A stretch of DNA of 64,000 bases, taken from contig CBDCGP010000009.1 of assembly GCA_965216655.1 (NCBI GenBank), forward strand, positions 1 through 64,000. The letters are read 5' to 3'. The translations under genes and the position numbers were made by a program. The notes under the pieces were generated by a model, which had not been told where the DNA came from, did not search any database, and saw only the letters and a list, made by a program, of their open reading frames with translations. Position 1 is the first letter of the stretch. Each line of letters starts with the position of its first letter. Of this stretch, positions 8,604-15,705 are shown one piece after another. The DNA is from JAHELU01 sp965216655. GTDB taxonomy: Bacteria > Actinomycetota > Acidimicrobiia > Acidimicrobiales > SZUA-35.

Positions 8604-8926
8604 GGTTGCTTCCTTTCGACGTCCAGTGAGTCCAGATAGTGGCCGAGCGAGTCGAGCCGGGTTTCCCACAGCTGCTCGAACGACTCGAGCCAGCCGGCGA
8701 TCTCCTCGAATGGCTCGGCGGCCAGGTGGTAGACGCGCCGGCGAGCCACCGGTTCGGCGACGACGATCCCCGACTCGGCCAGCACCCTCAAGTGTTTGGA
8801 GACCTGCGGCTGTCGGATGCCGAGCGCGTCGACGATCTCGCCGACCGAGAACGAACCTGTGCGCAGGAGTTCGACGATGCGAAGTCTGCTCGGCTCCCCC
8901 AAAGCACGAAATGTCAACGCCTCCAT
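8600..8926 (-). CDS. ArsR family winged-helix regulator
   Basis: 108-residue ArsR/SmtB-type repressor. The recognition helix region is VGEIVDALGIRQPQVSKHL, followed by the wing with VVAEPVARRRVYHLA. No cysteine metal-site motif (such as ELCVCDL) is present, so it belongs to the non-metal ArsR group that usually precedes SRPBCC genes. The ATG at 8926 is only about 8 nt after a -10-like element, so the transcript is probably leaderless. It is likely autoregulated through the inverted repeat overlapping its -35 element. Confidence 0.92.
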   Translation of the reverse strand: MEALTFRALGEPSRLRIVELLRTGSFSVGEIVDALGIRQPQVSKHLRVLAESGIVVAEPVARRRVYHLAAEPFEEIAGWLESFEQLWETRLDSLGHYLDSLDVERKQP

Positions 8927-8933
8927 GGGGAGA

Positions 8934-8970
8934 ACGCTACCTGCGAGGACATATTCCTGTCAAGGAATAT
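8934..8970 (-). promoter_or_regulatory. Promoter and operator of the ArsR operon
   Basis: On the minus strand, TTGACA (8963-8958) and TAGCGT (8939-8934) are separated by 18 nt and precede the ATG at 8926, consistent with a leaderless mRNA. A perfect inverted repeat, ATATTCCT (8951-8958) and AGGAATAT (8963-8970) with a 4-nt centre, covers the -35 element. It is a good candidate binding site for the ArsR protein. Confidence 0.65.
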
Positions 8971-9008
8971 ATCTCCAAGGATTACATCGTGATGGGTCAG
9001 GTTTTGAC

Positions 9009-10439
9009 CTAGGGAATCGGCATCACACGGAGGGTGTCGGTGGCCCTGGCCCTCGTCGACTGACCGGAGATGACCACCACCCGATCGCCGCTCGACATGC
9101 CCACCTGATCGCGGGCCAGGCGCAGCGCGTCGTCGCGGACCTCGACCGCGGTGGCCCGCTCCTCGGCGAGCACGGCCCGGGTGCCCCAACTGACTCCGAG
9201 CTGGCGGACCGACGCCTCGTTGGGGCTGAACGCCAGGATCGGCACGTTTGGACGAAACCGGGTGACGGACCGGGCGGTGAAGCCGGTCCTCGACAGACAC
9301 ACGATGGCTTTCGCCTCGACCCGTTCGGCCACCTTGCATGCGGCCATGGTGAGGGCGTCGGTGGTGATGGACGCCGCATCATGCTGGGACCCTCCGTAAC
9401 GCAGATCGTCGATCACGTCGGCCCACCCCTCATGGTCGAACTCCTCGTCGGCCCGCTGGACGATTTCGGCCATCGTCGCCACGGCGTTCACGGGGTCGAC
9501 GCCGATGGCGCTCTCCCCCGACAGCATCAACGCACTCGATCCGTCGAACACCGCATTGGCGACGTCCGAGGCCTCCGCCCTCGTTGGGGTGGCGGCGTAG
9601 ACCATGGACTCGAGCATCTGGGTGGCGGTTATGACCGGCCGACCCATGGCGATGCACCGCCGGATGATGTGTTTCTGCAGGTGGGGCAATTCCGAGAGGG
9701 CGTAGTCGGTGCCGAGATCACCTCGGGCCACCATCACCGCGCCGGCGGCTTCGACGATGCCGTCGAGGTTCTGAACCGCGGCGGCGGTCTCGACCTTGGC
9801 GACCAGAAGCGGACCGGCCGGTGCCGCCTCCACCCCGACGCTGCGAATGTCGTGGGCCGAACGTACGAAGGAGACGGCGATCATGTCGACCCCGGCGTCG
9901 ACGAAGGCATCGGCCAGGCGGAGATCATCCGGGGTGGGCGTCGGGAGCCGAAGCCGTTCCGAAGGCACCTGTAGGCCGGGTCGTCCCTGCACGTGACCGC
10001 CGCGCACCACCCTGGTCGTCACCCCGTCGGATCCTATGCCCTCGACGGACATGGCGATGTTGCCGTCGCCGAGGGCCACCCGGTCGCCGACCTGCATGCT
10101 CGTGATCAGCTCGGGATAGTCGACCGAGATCGCCTGGGCGGTACTTGCGTCGTCGCCCGAGGTGATCGTCACCTCACTGCCGCCGGGTAGATCCACCCCG
10201 CCCTCCGGGAACGGCGCGCAACGGATCTTGGGCCCGGGCAGATCGACCATGATCGACAGTTCGGCACCGGCATCGGATGCCGCCTGCCGCACGAGGTTGT
10301 AGGTGGCGAGGTGGTCGTCGAGGGTGCCGTGGGCCAGGCCGATCCGAGCGACATTCATTCCCGCCCGGATCATCTTCTTCAGCACCTTGGGCTCGAACGA
10401 TGCGGGTCCCACCGTGGCAACGATTTTTGTGCGTCTCAT
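9009..10439 (-). CDS. pyk: Pyruvate kinase
   Basis: Converts phosphoenolpyruvate and ADP to pyruvate and ATP in the last step of glycolysis. At 476 aa it has normal family length. The start MRRTKIVATVGPAS at 10439 follows AGGAG, and the longer open frame upstream is not protein-like. Motifs seen: MNVARIGLAHG, the metal/phosphate-binding segment VMVARGDLGTD, the signature ITATQMLESM, TRAEASDVANAV, and LSGESAIG. The C-terminal allosteric domain (IVCLSRTGFTARSV and the VVVISG strand) is present. It appears monocistronic between the ArsR operon and a small plus-strand ORF. Confidence 0.96.
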   Translation of the reverse strand: MRRTKIVATVGPASFEPKVLKKMIRAGMNVARIGLAHGTLDDHLATYNLVRQAASDAGAELSIMVDLPGPKIRCAPFPEGGVDLPGGSEVTITSGDDASTAQAISVDYPELITSMQVGDRVALGDGNIAMSVEGIGSDGVTTRVVRGGHVQGRPGLQVPSERLRLPTPTPDDLRLADAFVDAGVDMIAVSFVRSAHDIRSVGVEAAPAGPLLVAKVETAAAVQNLDGIVEAAGAVMVARGDLGTDYALSELPHLQKHIIRRCIAMGRPVITATQMLESMVYAATPTRAEASDVANAVFDGSSALMLSGESAIGVDPVNAVATMAEIVQRADEEFDHEGWADVIDDLRYGGSQHDAASITTDALTMAACKVAERVEAKAIVCLSRTGFTARSVTRFRPNVPILAFSPNEASVRQLGVSWGTRAVLAEERATAVEVRDDALRLARDQVGMSSGDRVVVISGQSTRARATDTLRVMPIP

Positions 10440-10571
10440 CGGGCTCCTGTCTCGAACGGATCGAGCCCACAGTACATCGGGCCGAAAATATTCTCCGAAA
10501 AACGAGTAAGGAACGCCGGCGGCAACGGTCAGGACGGGCAGAACCAGCCAACACCAGGAAAGGTGCCTCAC

Positions 10572-10739
10572 ATGTCCGACACTCGCCGCCAAGGCAACAT
10601 CGTCCTCATGTCCCTCGCCGTGCTCGCTCTGTTCGCGGTCTCCCACTTTCTCGGCGACCCGGCTGACGGTGACGTCGGCGAGTCGTCGCAGAGCCATGCC
10701 CTTGTTGACGAGGTGGCTGACCCCGCTCAGTCGATGTGA
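10572..10739 (+). CDS. Small single-helix membrane protein, 55 aa
   Basis: A short ORF with ATG at 10572 behind AAAGG. It encodes a basic N-terminus (SDTRRQGN), one hydrophobic helix (IVLMSLAVLALFAVSHFL) and an acidic tail. It lies in the gap between the divergent pyruvate kinase gene and the subtilase gene. No family recognised. Membrane topology and the ribosome binding site support it, but the small size leaves doubt. Confidence 0.45.
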   Translation: MSDTRRQGNIVLMSLAVLALFAVSHFLGDPADGDVGESSQSHALVDEVADPAQSM

Positions 10740-10818
10740 GGATCTCTCTCATAATCTGTATCTTCCGCCCCCCGAACGTAGTCTCTCCTTGTAACCGACC
10801 ACCCATAGGAGGGGAACC

Positions 10819-12393
10819 ATGGCCAAGAAGGTAATCGTCGAACTCAAGGTCTCCCAGCAGGAGATGGCACAGGGGACGTTCTCCCTCGACTCCGAAACCG
10901 GCGGTCTGCCGGTCGATGTCGACTATGAATACGCACCCCAACCCGTGCCGCCGCCCACCGATGCAGAGGCCGCCGCCGCCCTGGCGCTCGAACCCGATCA
11001 GGAACTCGTGATCATGCGTGGCGAAGTGGCGGACGACGTCGACTTCGACGACATCCGAGCCCATGACTCGGTGGCCGAGGTCTGGACCGACGCCGAGGTC
11101 GTGCCGTTCACCATGACCGAGGCCGACGAGCACACCAACCTGCTCGACCTGTCGCCCGCCATGGCCCCCTGCCCCTGTCCGGGCAGTGGTTGTGATTGCA
11201 ACGCCCGCCCCGACGGCGCCCATGGCACCGACGCCGACGTCGCTCGCTACCTCGGGGCCAACACCTTGTGGAGCCAGGGTATCCAGGGTGACGGTATCGT
11301 CGTCGGGGTTGTCGACACCGGCGTTCGTGCCGGCTCGTTCCCGGGGAAGGTGATCGGCGGCTGGTCGCCGGCGGGCGGATCGGCGCCGGGAGCCGACGAC
11401 GCCCACTACCACGGCTCGATGTGCGCCAACGCCGTGCTGGCCGTCGCCCCCAACTCGAAAATCTACGACCTCGGCCTGCTCAAGTCGACCGGGTCGATGA
11501 GCGGCTTCCTCTCCGATGCCATCGCCGCCTACAACTGGGCGCTGGCCCAGCATGCGGTCGACGGAACACCGCAGATCCTCACCAACAGCTGGGGCATGTA
11601 CCAGAAGGCCTGGGCCGCCGACTACGCCACCAACCCGAACCATCCCTTCACCCGGAAGGTCGTGGAGGTCATCAACCGTGGCATCCTGGTCACCTTCGCC
11701 GCCGGCAACTGTGGTGAGGTGTGTCCGTCGGGCCGCTGCGGTTCCGACAACGGCCCCGGCAAGAGCATCTGGGGAGCCAACGGCCACCCGCTGGTCATGA
11801 CCGTCGGCGCAGCCAACATCGACGAGGAATGGATCGGCTACACCTCGCAGGGACCGGCGGCGCTCGCCCCCGACAAACCGAACTTCTGCGCCCCGTCGCA
11901 CTTCAAGGGGTACACGTCGAACGACAACGGCACCTCTGCCGCCTGCCCGGTTGCCGCCGGCGTGCTCGCGCTGTTGAAGTCGGCCCATCCCTCACTCACC
12001 CAGGGCCGGGCCAAACTCCAGCTCCAGCGCTCGGCCAAGGACCTCTGCTCCGGCGGGTGGGATGCCAACAGCGGGTGGGGCATGATCAACGCCGCGGCCG
12101 CGCATCGCTACCTGAGCCAGGCGGCCGACTATCCGATCTGCGGCGTGCAGTTCCGTCGTCGGATCCCGGCCAACGCCACTCGGCGCTACTTCACGTTCAA
12201 CTGGCCGGCGATCTGGCACGTGGGCTGGACGGTGGTGCCGACCAGTGTCAACCCGGGCGCCCCGCAGCTCTCCTGGGGGGTCGAGGTCGAACGGGCCAGC
12301 GGTGACCACATCACCTACTGGATCACGGTCGAGAACCTCACCGACGTCGAGGTCGATATCGAAGGCCGCTACTGCATCCTGGGGAGTGAGTGA
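10819..12393 (+). CDS. S8 family subtilisin-like serine protease
   Basis: 524-residue subtilase with a recognisable catalytic triad: Asp in VVDTGV (about residue 165), His in HYHGSMCAN (about 198) and Ser in NGTSAACPVAAGV (about 373), plus the oxyanion Asn in FAAGNCG. Residues 1-110 form a prodomain-like region ending in LVIMRGEVADDV and VAEVWTD. It is followed by a Cys-rich link (CPCPGSGCDCN) and then the protease domain; a beta-rich C-terminal region of about 90 residues follows. No signal peptide is seen, so a cytoplasmic role or non-classical export is possible. AGGAGGGGAACC gives a strong start. The two small genes behind it are close, and one is a separate copy of the prodomain. Confidence 0.93.
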   Translation: MAKKVIVELKVSQQEMAQGTFSLDSETGGLPVDVDYEYAPQPVPPPTDAEAAAALALEPDQELVIMRGEVADDVDFDDIRAHDSVAEVWTDAEVVPFTMTEADEHTNLLDLSPAMAPCPCPGSGCDCNARPDGAHGTDADVARYLGANTLWSQGIQGDGIVVGVVDTGVRAGSFPGKVIGGWSPAGGSAPGADDAHYHGSMCANAVLAVAPNSKIYDLGLLKSTGSMSGFLSDAIAAYNWALAQHAVDGTPQILTNSWGMYQKAWAADYATNPNHPFTRKVVEVINRGILVTFAAGNCGEVCPSGRCGSDNGPGKSIWGANGHPLVMTVGAANIDEEWIGYTSQGPAALAPDKPNFCAPSHFKGYTSNDNGTSAACPVAAGVLALLKSAHPSLTQGRAKLQLQRSAKDLCSGGWDANSGWGMINAAAAHRYLSQAADYPICGVQFRRRIPANATRRYFTFNWPAIWHVGWTVVPTSVNPGAPQLSWGVEVERASGDHITYWITVENLTDVEVDIEGRYCILGSE

Positions 12394-12394
12394 G

Positions 12395-12715
12395 ATGAGG
12401 ATCACGATCGTCATCGACGATGCCGACGCCGCCGCCGCAACCGAGGCCGCGCAGGCGATCAGTCGGGCCTTCGTGCGATCGGGCGGTGCGGGGACACCTG
12501 CCGACGGCGCCGCTGTTGATGCGCCGTCCTCCGACGCCGGTGCCACCAACGTCGGCGAGGCGCCTCGCTTCGACTTCCGCGGATCGGCCCCGTCGCCCGC
12601 CCCTTCCGGCAACGGCTCGAACCCGGCTCCGGCTCCGTCTCCCTCGCCCGCCCCGTCTCCGGCCGATCCGGAAGGGGAGTCGGCCGGGGCGGCCCCCGAC
12701 ATAGCGGGTGGATGA
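12395..12715 (+). CDS. Hypothetical protein with Pro/Ser-rich tail
   Basis: 106-residue protein starting one nucleotide after the protease stop (TGAGATG), so almost certainly co-translated with it. The first 33 residues look folded (MRITIVIDDADAAAATEAAQ). The remainder is disordered, rich in Ala, Pro, Ser and Gly with APAPSPSPAPSP. No family recognised. A role as partner, chaperone or substrate of the protease is suggested only by position. Confidence 0.7.
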   Translation: MRITIVIDDADAAAATEAAQAISRAFVRSGGAGTPADGAAVDAPSSDAGATNVGEAPRFDFRGSAPSPAPSGNGSNPAPAPSPSPAPSPADPEGESAGAAPDIAGG

Positions 12716-12796
12716 CCACCGGTGGGCGGTCTGCACTAGCGTGGATGGTGCGTGGCCGTAACCTGGTGGGCCCGAAAGATCGGAAAGGTTGAGTAG

Positions 12797-13147
12797 ATGA
12801 GCGAGCCGGATGGTTCTCTCAAGCGGTTGCTGATCGAATATGTGCTGCCGCCCGAGGTGGCGTCGCCGGGCGCCGAGGTTGACGTGGCTGAACTGGGGAT
12901 TGAGGTCTCCGGATTCACCGTCGACCCGGCTCCCGGCCCGGTCTCGGTGTCGGAGAGCCGGCACGGTCCGCTCATCCTGATACGGGGTGTGGCCGATGAC
13001 GTCGCCTCCGTGGGATCGAACCCGAACGTGGTCGGCGTGTGGCTCGACAAATCGCCGACGGCGACTGACGATACAACCGGGGCTTCGGATGCCGCCCCTG
13101 AATGGGACGACCCCGATGTCGAGGGTCCGGAACGTTACCTCTTCTGA
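12797..13147 (+). CDS. Stand-alone subtilase prodomain homologue
   Basis: 116-residue protein whose body resembles the N-terminal 100 residues of the protease two genes upstream. KRLLIEYVLPPE corresponds to KKVIVELKVSQQE, and LILIRGVADDV followed by VVGVWLDK corresponds to LVIMRGEVADDV followed by VAEVWTD. Free prodomain-like proteins can act as foldases or inhibitors of the matching protease, so an inhibitor or immunity role is a reasonable inference. The acidic C-terminal tail is unique. A GGAAAGG lies upstream of the ATG. The gene overlaps the next start by about 30 nt. Confidence 0.75.
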   Translation: MSEPDGSLKRLLIEYVLPPEVASPGAEVDVAELGIEVSGFTVDPAPGPVSVSESRHGPLILIRGVADDVASVGSNPNVVGVWLDKSPTATDDTTGASDAAPEWDDPDVEGPERYLF

Positions 13148-14171
13148 CGGCGCCGGGTCGGCTCGCCTGCGGCTGACCAGCCGACAGGTCAATCTCCTGC
13201 TCGAGGTGCTCGTGGTAGCCGCCCTTCTCAGCGGGCTTCTGTCGTGGGTGGTGCCGCTGTCTTCGGCTCGGCCGGTGATGATCGTGCACGCCGCGGTCGG
13301 CCTGATGATCCTGGTGATCACGCCGCTGAAGCTGCGGGGTTCGGTGAAGGCGGGGTTCAAACGCCGGCGTTCCACCCGCTGGCTCTCGGCAACCTTCGGT
13401 TTGATGGTGCTGGCCACCATCGGACTCGGCGCCGCCCACGCCACCGGTCTGTGGTTCGGCGTCGGTTACTGGAGTGCATTGTGGACCCATCAGCTCATCG
13501 GGTTCCTACTCTTCCCGCTGCTGATGTGGCATGTGTCGACGCGGCCGGTGCGTCCGTCGGTCACCGATGTCGATCGCCGAGGTTTCATCGCCACCGGGCT
13601 CACCAGTGCGGCCGCACTGGGTGTGATCGTTGCGCAGGAGTCGGTTGCCACGGTGTTCGGCACTCAGGCCGCCGACCGGGTCGGCACCGGCTCGCACGAA
13701 ACCGGATCGTTCGACCCCGACGCCATGCCCACCGTGCAGTGGATCGACGATCGTGCGCCCGCCGAGACGTCTCCCGAGACCTGGGATCTGTCGGTAGCCG
13801 GTGCCACCGTTCCGATCGCCGACCTCTGGGCACAGGCCCGACCCTTGGTGGCCCGGCTCGACTGCACCGGTGGCTGGTTCGCCGATCAGCGATGGGACGT
13901 CGTCTCCCTCGCTGACCTTCTCCCGCCGGCGACCGGTCGCAGCATCATGGTGACCTCGAGCACCGGATACCGACGGCTGTTCCCGCTGGCTGATGCCGCC
14001 GAGCTCTACCTTGGTGTCGGTTACGACGGCCGCCCGCTTCGCCGGGGCCACGGCGCGCCGGTTCGGTTGGTTGCTCCGAACCGACGCGGCCCGCAGTGGG
14101 TCAAATGGGTGATCGACGTGTCCGTGGTCGACCGCCCAGCCTGGCTCCAGCTCCCACTGCCGCCGACTTGA
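13116..14171 (+). CDS. Membrane-anchored molybdopterin oxidoreductase (sulfite oxidase fold)
   Basis: 351 residues. The N-terminal 150 residues hold about four membrane helices (LLEVLVVAALLSGLLSWVV, MIVHAAVGLMILVI, the LMVLATIGLG region and the WTHQLIGFLLFPLL region), reminiscent of a cytochrome-b-like anchor with candidate His ligands. A Tat-like RRGFIATGLTSAAALG follows. The C-terminal half is the sulfite-oxidase-type Mo-cofactor domain: ARLDCTGGWFADQRW supplies the Cys ligand to Mo, with HGAPVRLVAPNRRGPQWVKW near the end. It lacks the dimerisation domain of true sulfite oxidases and is closer to YedY-like enzymes. The start ATG at 13116 overlaps the previous gene. The substrate is unknown. 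Confidence 0.88.
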   Translation: MSRVRNVTSSDGAGSARLRLTSRQVNLLLEVLVVAALLSGLLSWVVPLSSARPVMIVHAAVGLMILVITPLKLRGSVKAGFKRRRSTRWLSATFGLMVLATIGLGAAHATGLWFGVGYWSALWTHQLIGFLLFPLLMWHVSTRPVRPSVTDVDRRGFIATGLTSAAALGVIVAQESVATVFGTQAADRVGTGSHETGSFDPDAMPTVQWIDDRAPAETSPETWDLSVAGATVPIADLWAQARPLVARLDCTGGWFADQRWDVVSLADLLPPATGRSIMVTSSTGYRRLFPLADAAELYLGVGYDGRPLRRGHGAPVRLVAPNRRGPQWVKWVIDVSVVDRPAWLQLPLPPT

Positions 14172-14215
14172 CGTCGCTCTCTTCAATTGTCAAGTAGCAG
14201 CTGCCCTCACTTCAT

Positions 14216-15490
14216 CTATGCGGCCTTCGGTGATCCTCTGGCCGGGGAGTGGACCATTCGATCGGGCCTGGTTGTGGCGAAATGCCGACCGTCCGGCGTC
14301 ACGATGTCGAGGCGGCGATCGTCGGCATTGAGGTTCACCGACCAGCCGCCCTCGTGGACACTGTGGTGATGCCGACTGCAGAGCGGGATCAGATTGCAGA
14401 GATCGGTTGCCCCGCCGTGCTCCCACTCGTGGACGTGATGTAGCTGGCACCAAGCGAGCGGGGCGTCACATCCGGCCCAGGCGCACGTGCGGTAGGTGGC
14501 GCGGATCGCCTGCCATTGAGCATCGGTGGCTGTGCGATACGTTCGTCCGACGTTGATCGGGACACCGGAGGTATCCAGAACCACACGCTGCAGCACGGCA
14601 TCACAGGCCAAACGAGAAATCGACTCGAGTGGCAGATCATGCCCGTCGGCTGTTTCCCGGATCGAGCCGGCATGGGGCCGACCCATCAACGTCTCCCAAT
14701 CGACCACGACACTTAGTCGCGGGCGCCCCGAAGCTCCCGATGTCGAGCTGCCGGTGAGGAGCGCGTGGGCTGCGTCGGCGGCGAGGCGGTGGCCCTTGGA
14801 CACCCCGCCGTGGTTGGCCAGCCGGGTCAGCTCGGCTTCAACCGACGAGATGATCTCCTCGTATCGCTCGGGGTCGAACTCTCCGTGAACATGGCCCATG
14901 CCGCTGCGCTCGTCGAACCAGTGGTTCCACGATGATCGCTCTCGCTTGGATTTGGTGTCGCCGAGGCCGTGGTCACCCTTGATCTCGTCAACCATCCGAC
15001 GGACGTGACGAGCGAACAGGTCGGCCGGCATAGTGATAGCCGCGTCGATGAGATCATCGGTGTTCAGGAGATCGCGTTCGGCAGCAGTGAGGCTGCGACT
15101 CGCCCGGGTGATTGCGTCGACCTGTTCTGCGCCAATGCACCCGGCCATCATGGCCTCGCCGACCTTGCTCAACTCGGCGGCCGCTTTGGCCCGGGCCGCT
15201 TCTTGTCGAGCGGCCCGCCCCCGAATCGACCGCCCATCGCCGAGCAGCGTGCCGTGCGCCCCACGGCCGGTGCCATCCTGCGCCCGCTGTTCGGCGACGA
15301 CCGCAATACGCATCAGGAGTACGTCGAGAGCCTGCTGGCCTTCGCGCACCGAAGCGGTCAGCGCCGCCAGCTCCTCATCGCCACAGCGGCCGATGTCAAC
15401 ACCGACGACCAGCGGCAGCAACGAACCGAAACGTTCGATCGCTGAAGCAACCGAACAATCCGATTCGTTCTCGAGAACGCCTACCGCCAT
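14216..15490 (-). CDS. DUF222/HNH endonuclease (13E12 repeat family)
   Basis: 424-residue protein with an N-terminal helical DUF222 domain (LTAAERDLLNTDDLIDAA and neighbours) and a C-terminal HNH nuclease: CAWAGCDAPLAWCQLHHVHE, then HGGATDLCNLIPLCSRHHHSVH. The Cys residues form the zinc site and the His/Asn residues the nuclease core. Such genes occur in many copies in actinobacteria (REP13E12 in Mycobacterium), and some belong to the LexA regulon. Start is ambiguous between ATG 15490 and GTG 15520; neither has a clear ribosome binding site. A well-formed promoter with a LexA-like box lies upstream, pointing to DNA-damage control. Confidence 0.92.
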   Translation of the reverse strand: MAVGVLENESDCSVASAIERFGSLLPLVVGVDIGRCGDEELAALTASVREGQQALDVLLMRIAVVAEQRAQDGTGRGAHGTLLGDGRSIRGRAARQEAARAKAAAELSKVGEAMMAGCIGAEQVDAITRASRSLTAAERDLLNTDDLIDAAITMPADLFARHVRRMVDEIKGDHGLGDTKSKRERSSWNHWFDERSGMGHVHGEFDPERYEEIISSVEAELTRLANHGGVSKGHRLAADAAHALLTGSSTSGASGRPRLSVVVDWETLMGRPHAGSIRETADGHDLPLESISRLACDAVLQRVVLDTSGVPINVGRTYRTATDAQWQAIRATYRTCAWAGCDAPLAWCQLHHVHEWEHGGATDLCNLIPLCSRHHHSVHEGGWSVNLNADDRRLDIVTPDGRHFATTRPDRMVHSPARGSPKAA

Positions 15491-15568
15491 GGGACCGCCG
15501 CAACAACATCGAACCGACACACGTCACCCGAAGGTGAGAGAAGGCGGACCCCGATTCCGCTATTGGTC

Positions 15569-15608
15569 AGCATAGCCTGGTCCGACGGAAAGTGCAAACA
15601 AATGTTCG
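15569..15608 (-). promoter_or_regulatory. Promoter with LexA (SOS) box for the HNH gene
   Basis: Minus-strand -35 TTGCAC (15597-15592) and -10 TATGCT (15574-15569) are 17 nt apart. On the plus strand, CAAACAAATGTTCG (15595-15608) matches the actinobacterial SOS box CGAAC-N4-GTTCG except at one position, and it overlaps the -35. LexA bound there should block the promoter. Confidence 0.65.
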
Positions 15609-15705
15609 AAATTCTTGGGAAGTCGTCAGGCCGCGGCCGACCCGGACGCCCCCGATCCTGACGGCAACGCTCCGTGACTCCGGGCTCGGCCGGCGGTCAC
15701 GGACG

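Noticed and set aside
9009..10697. Extended N-terminus of pyruvate kinase to 10697
   Set aside because: The 86 extra residues are not conserved-looking and cross the plus-strand small ORF. The ATG at 10439 has AGGAG and begins the canonical MRRTKIVATVGP.
10606..11988. 460-residue minus-strand open frame
   Set aside because: Antisense to the subtilase, which has an intact catalytic triad and a strong ribosome binding site.
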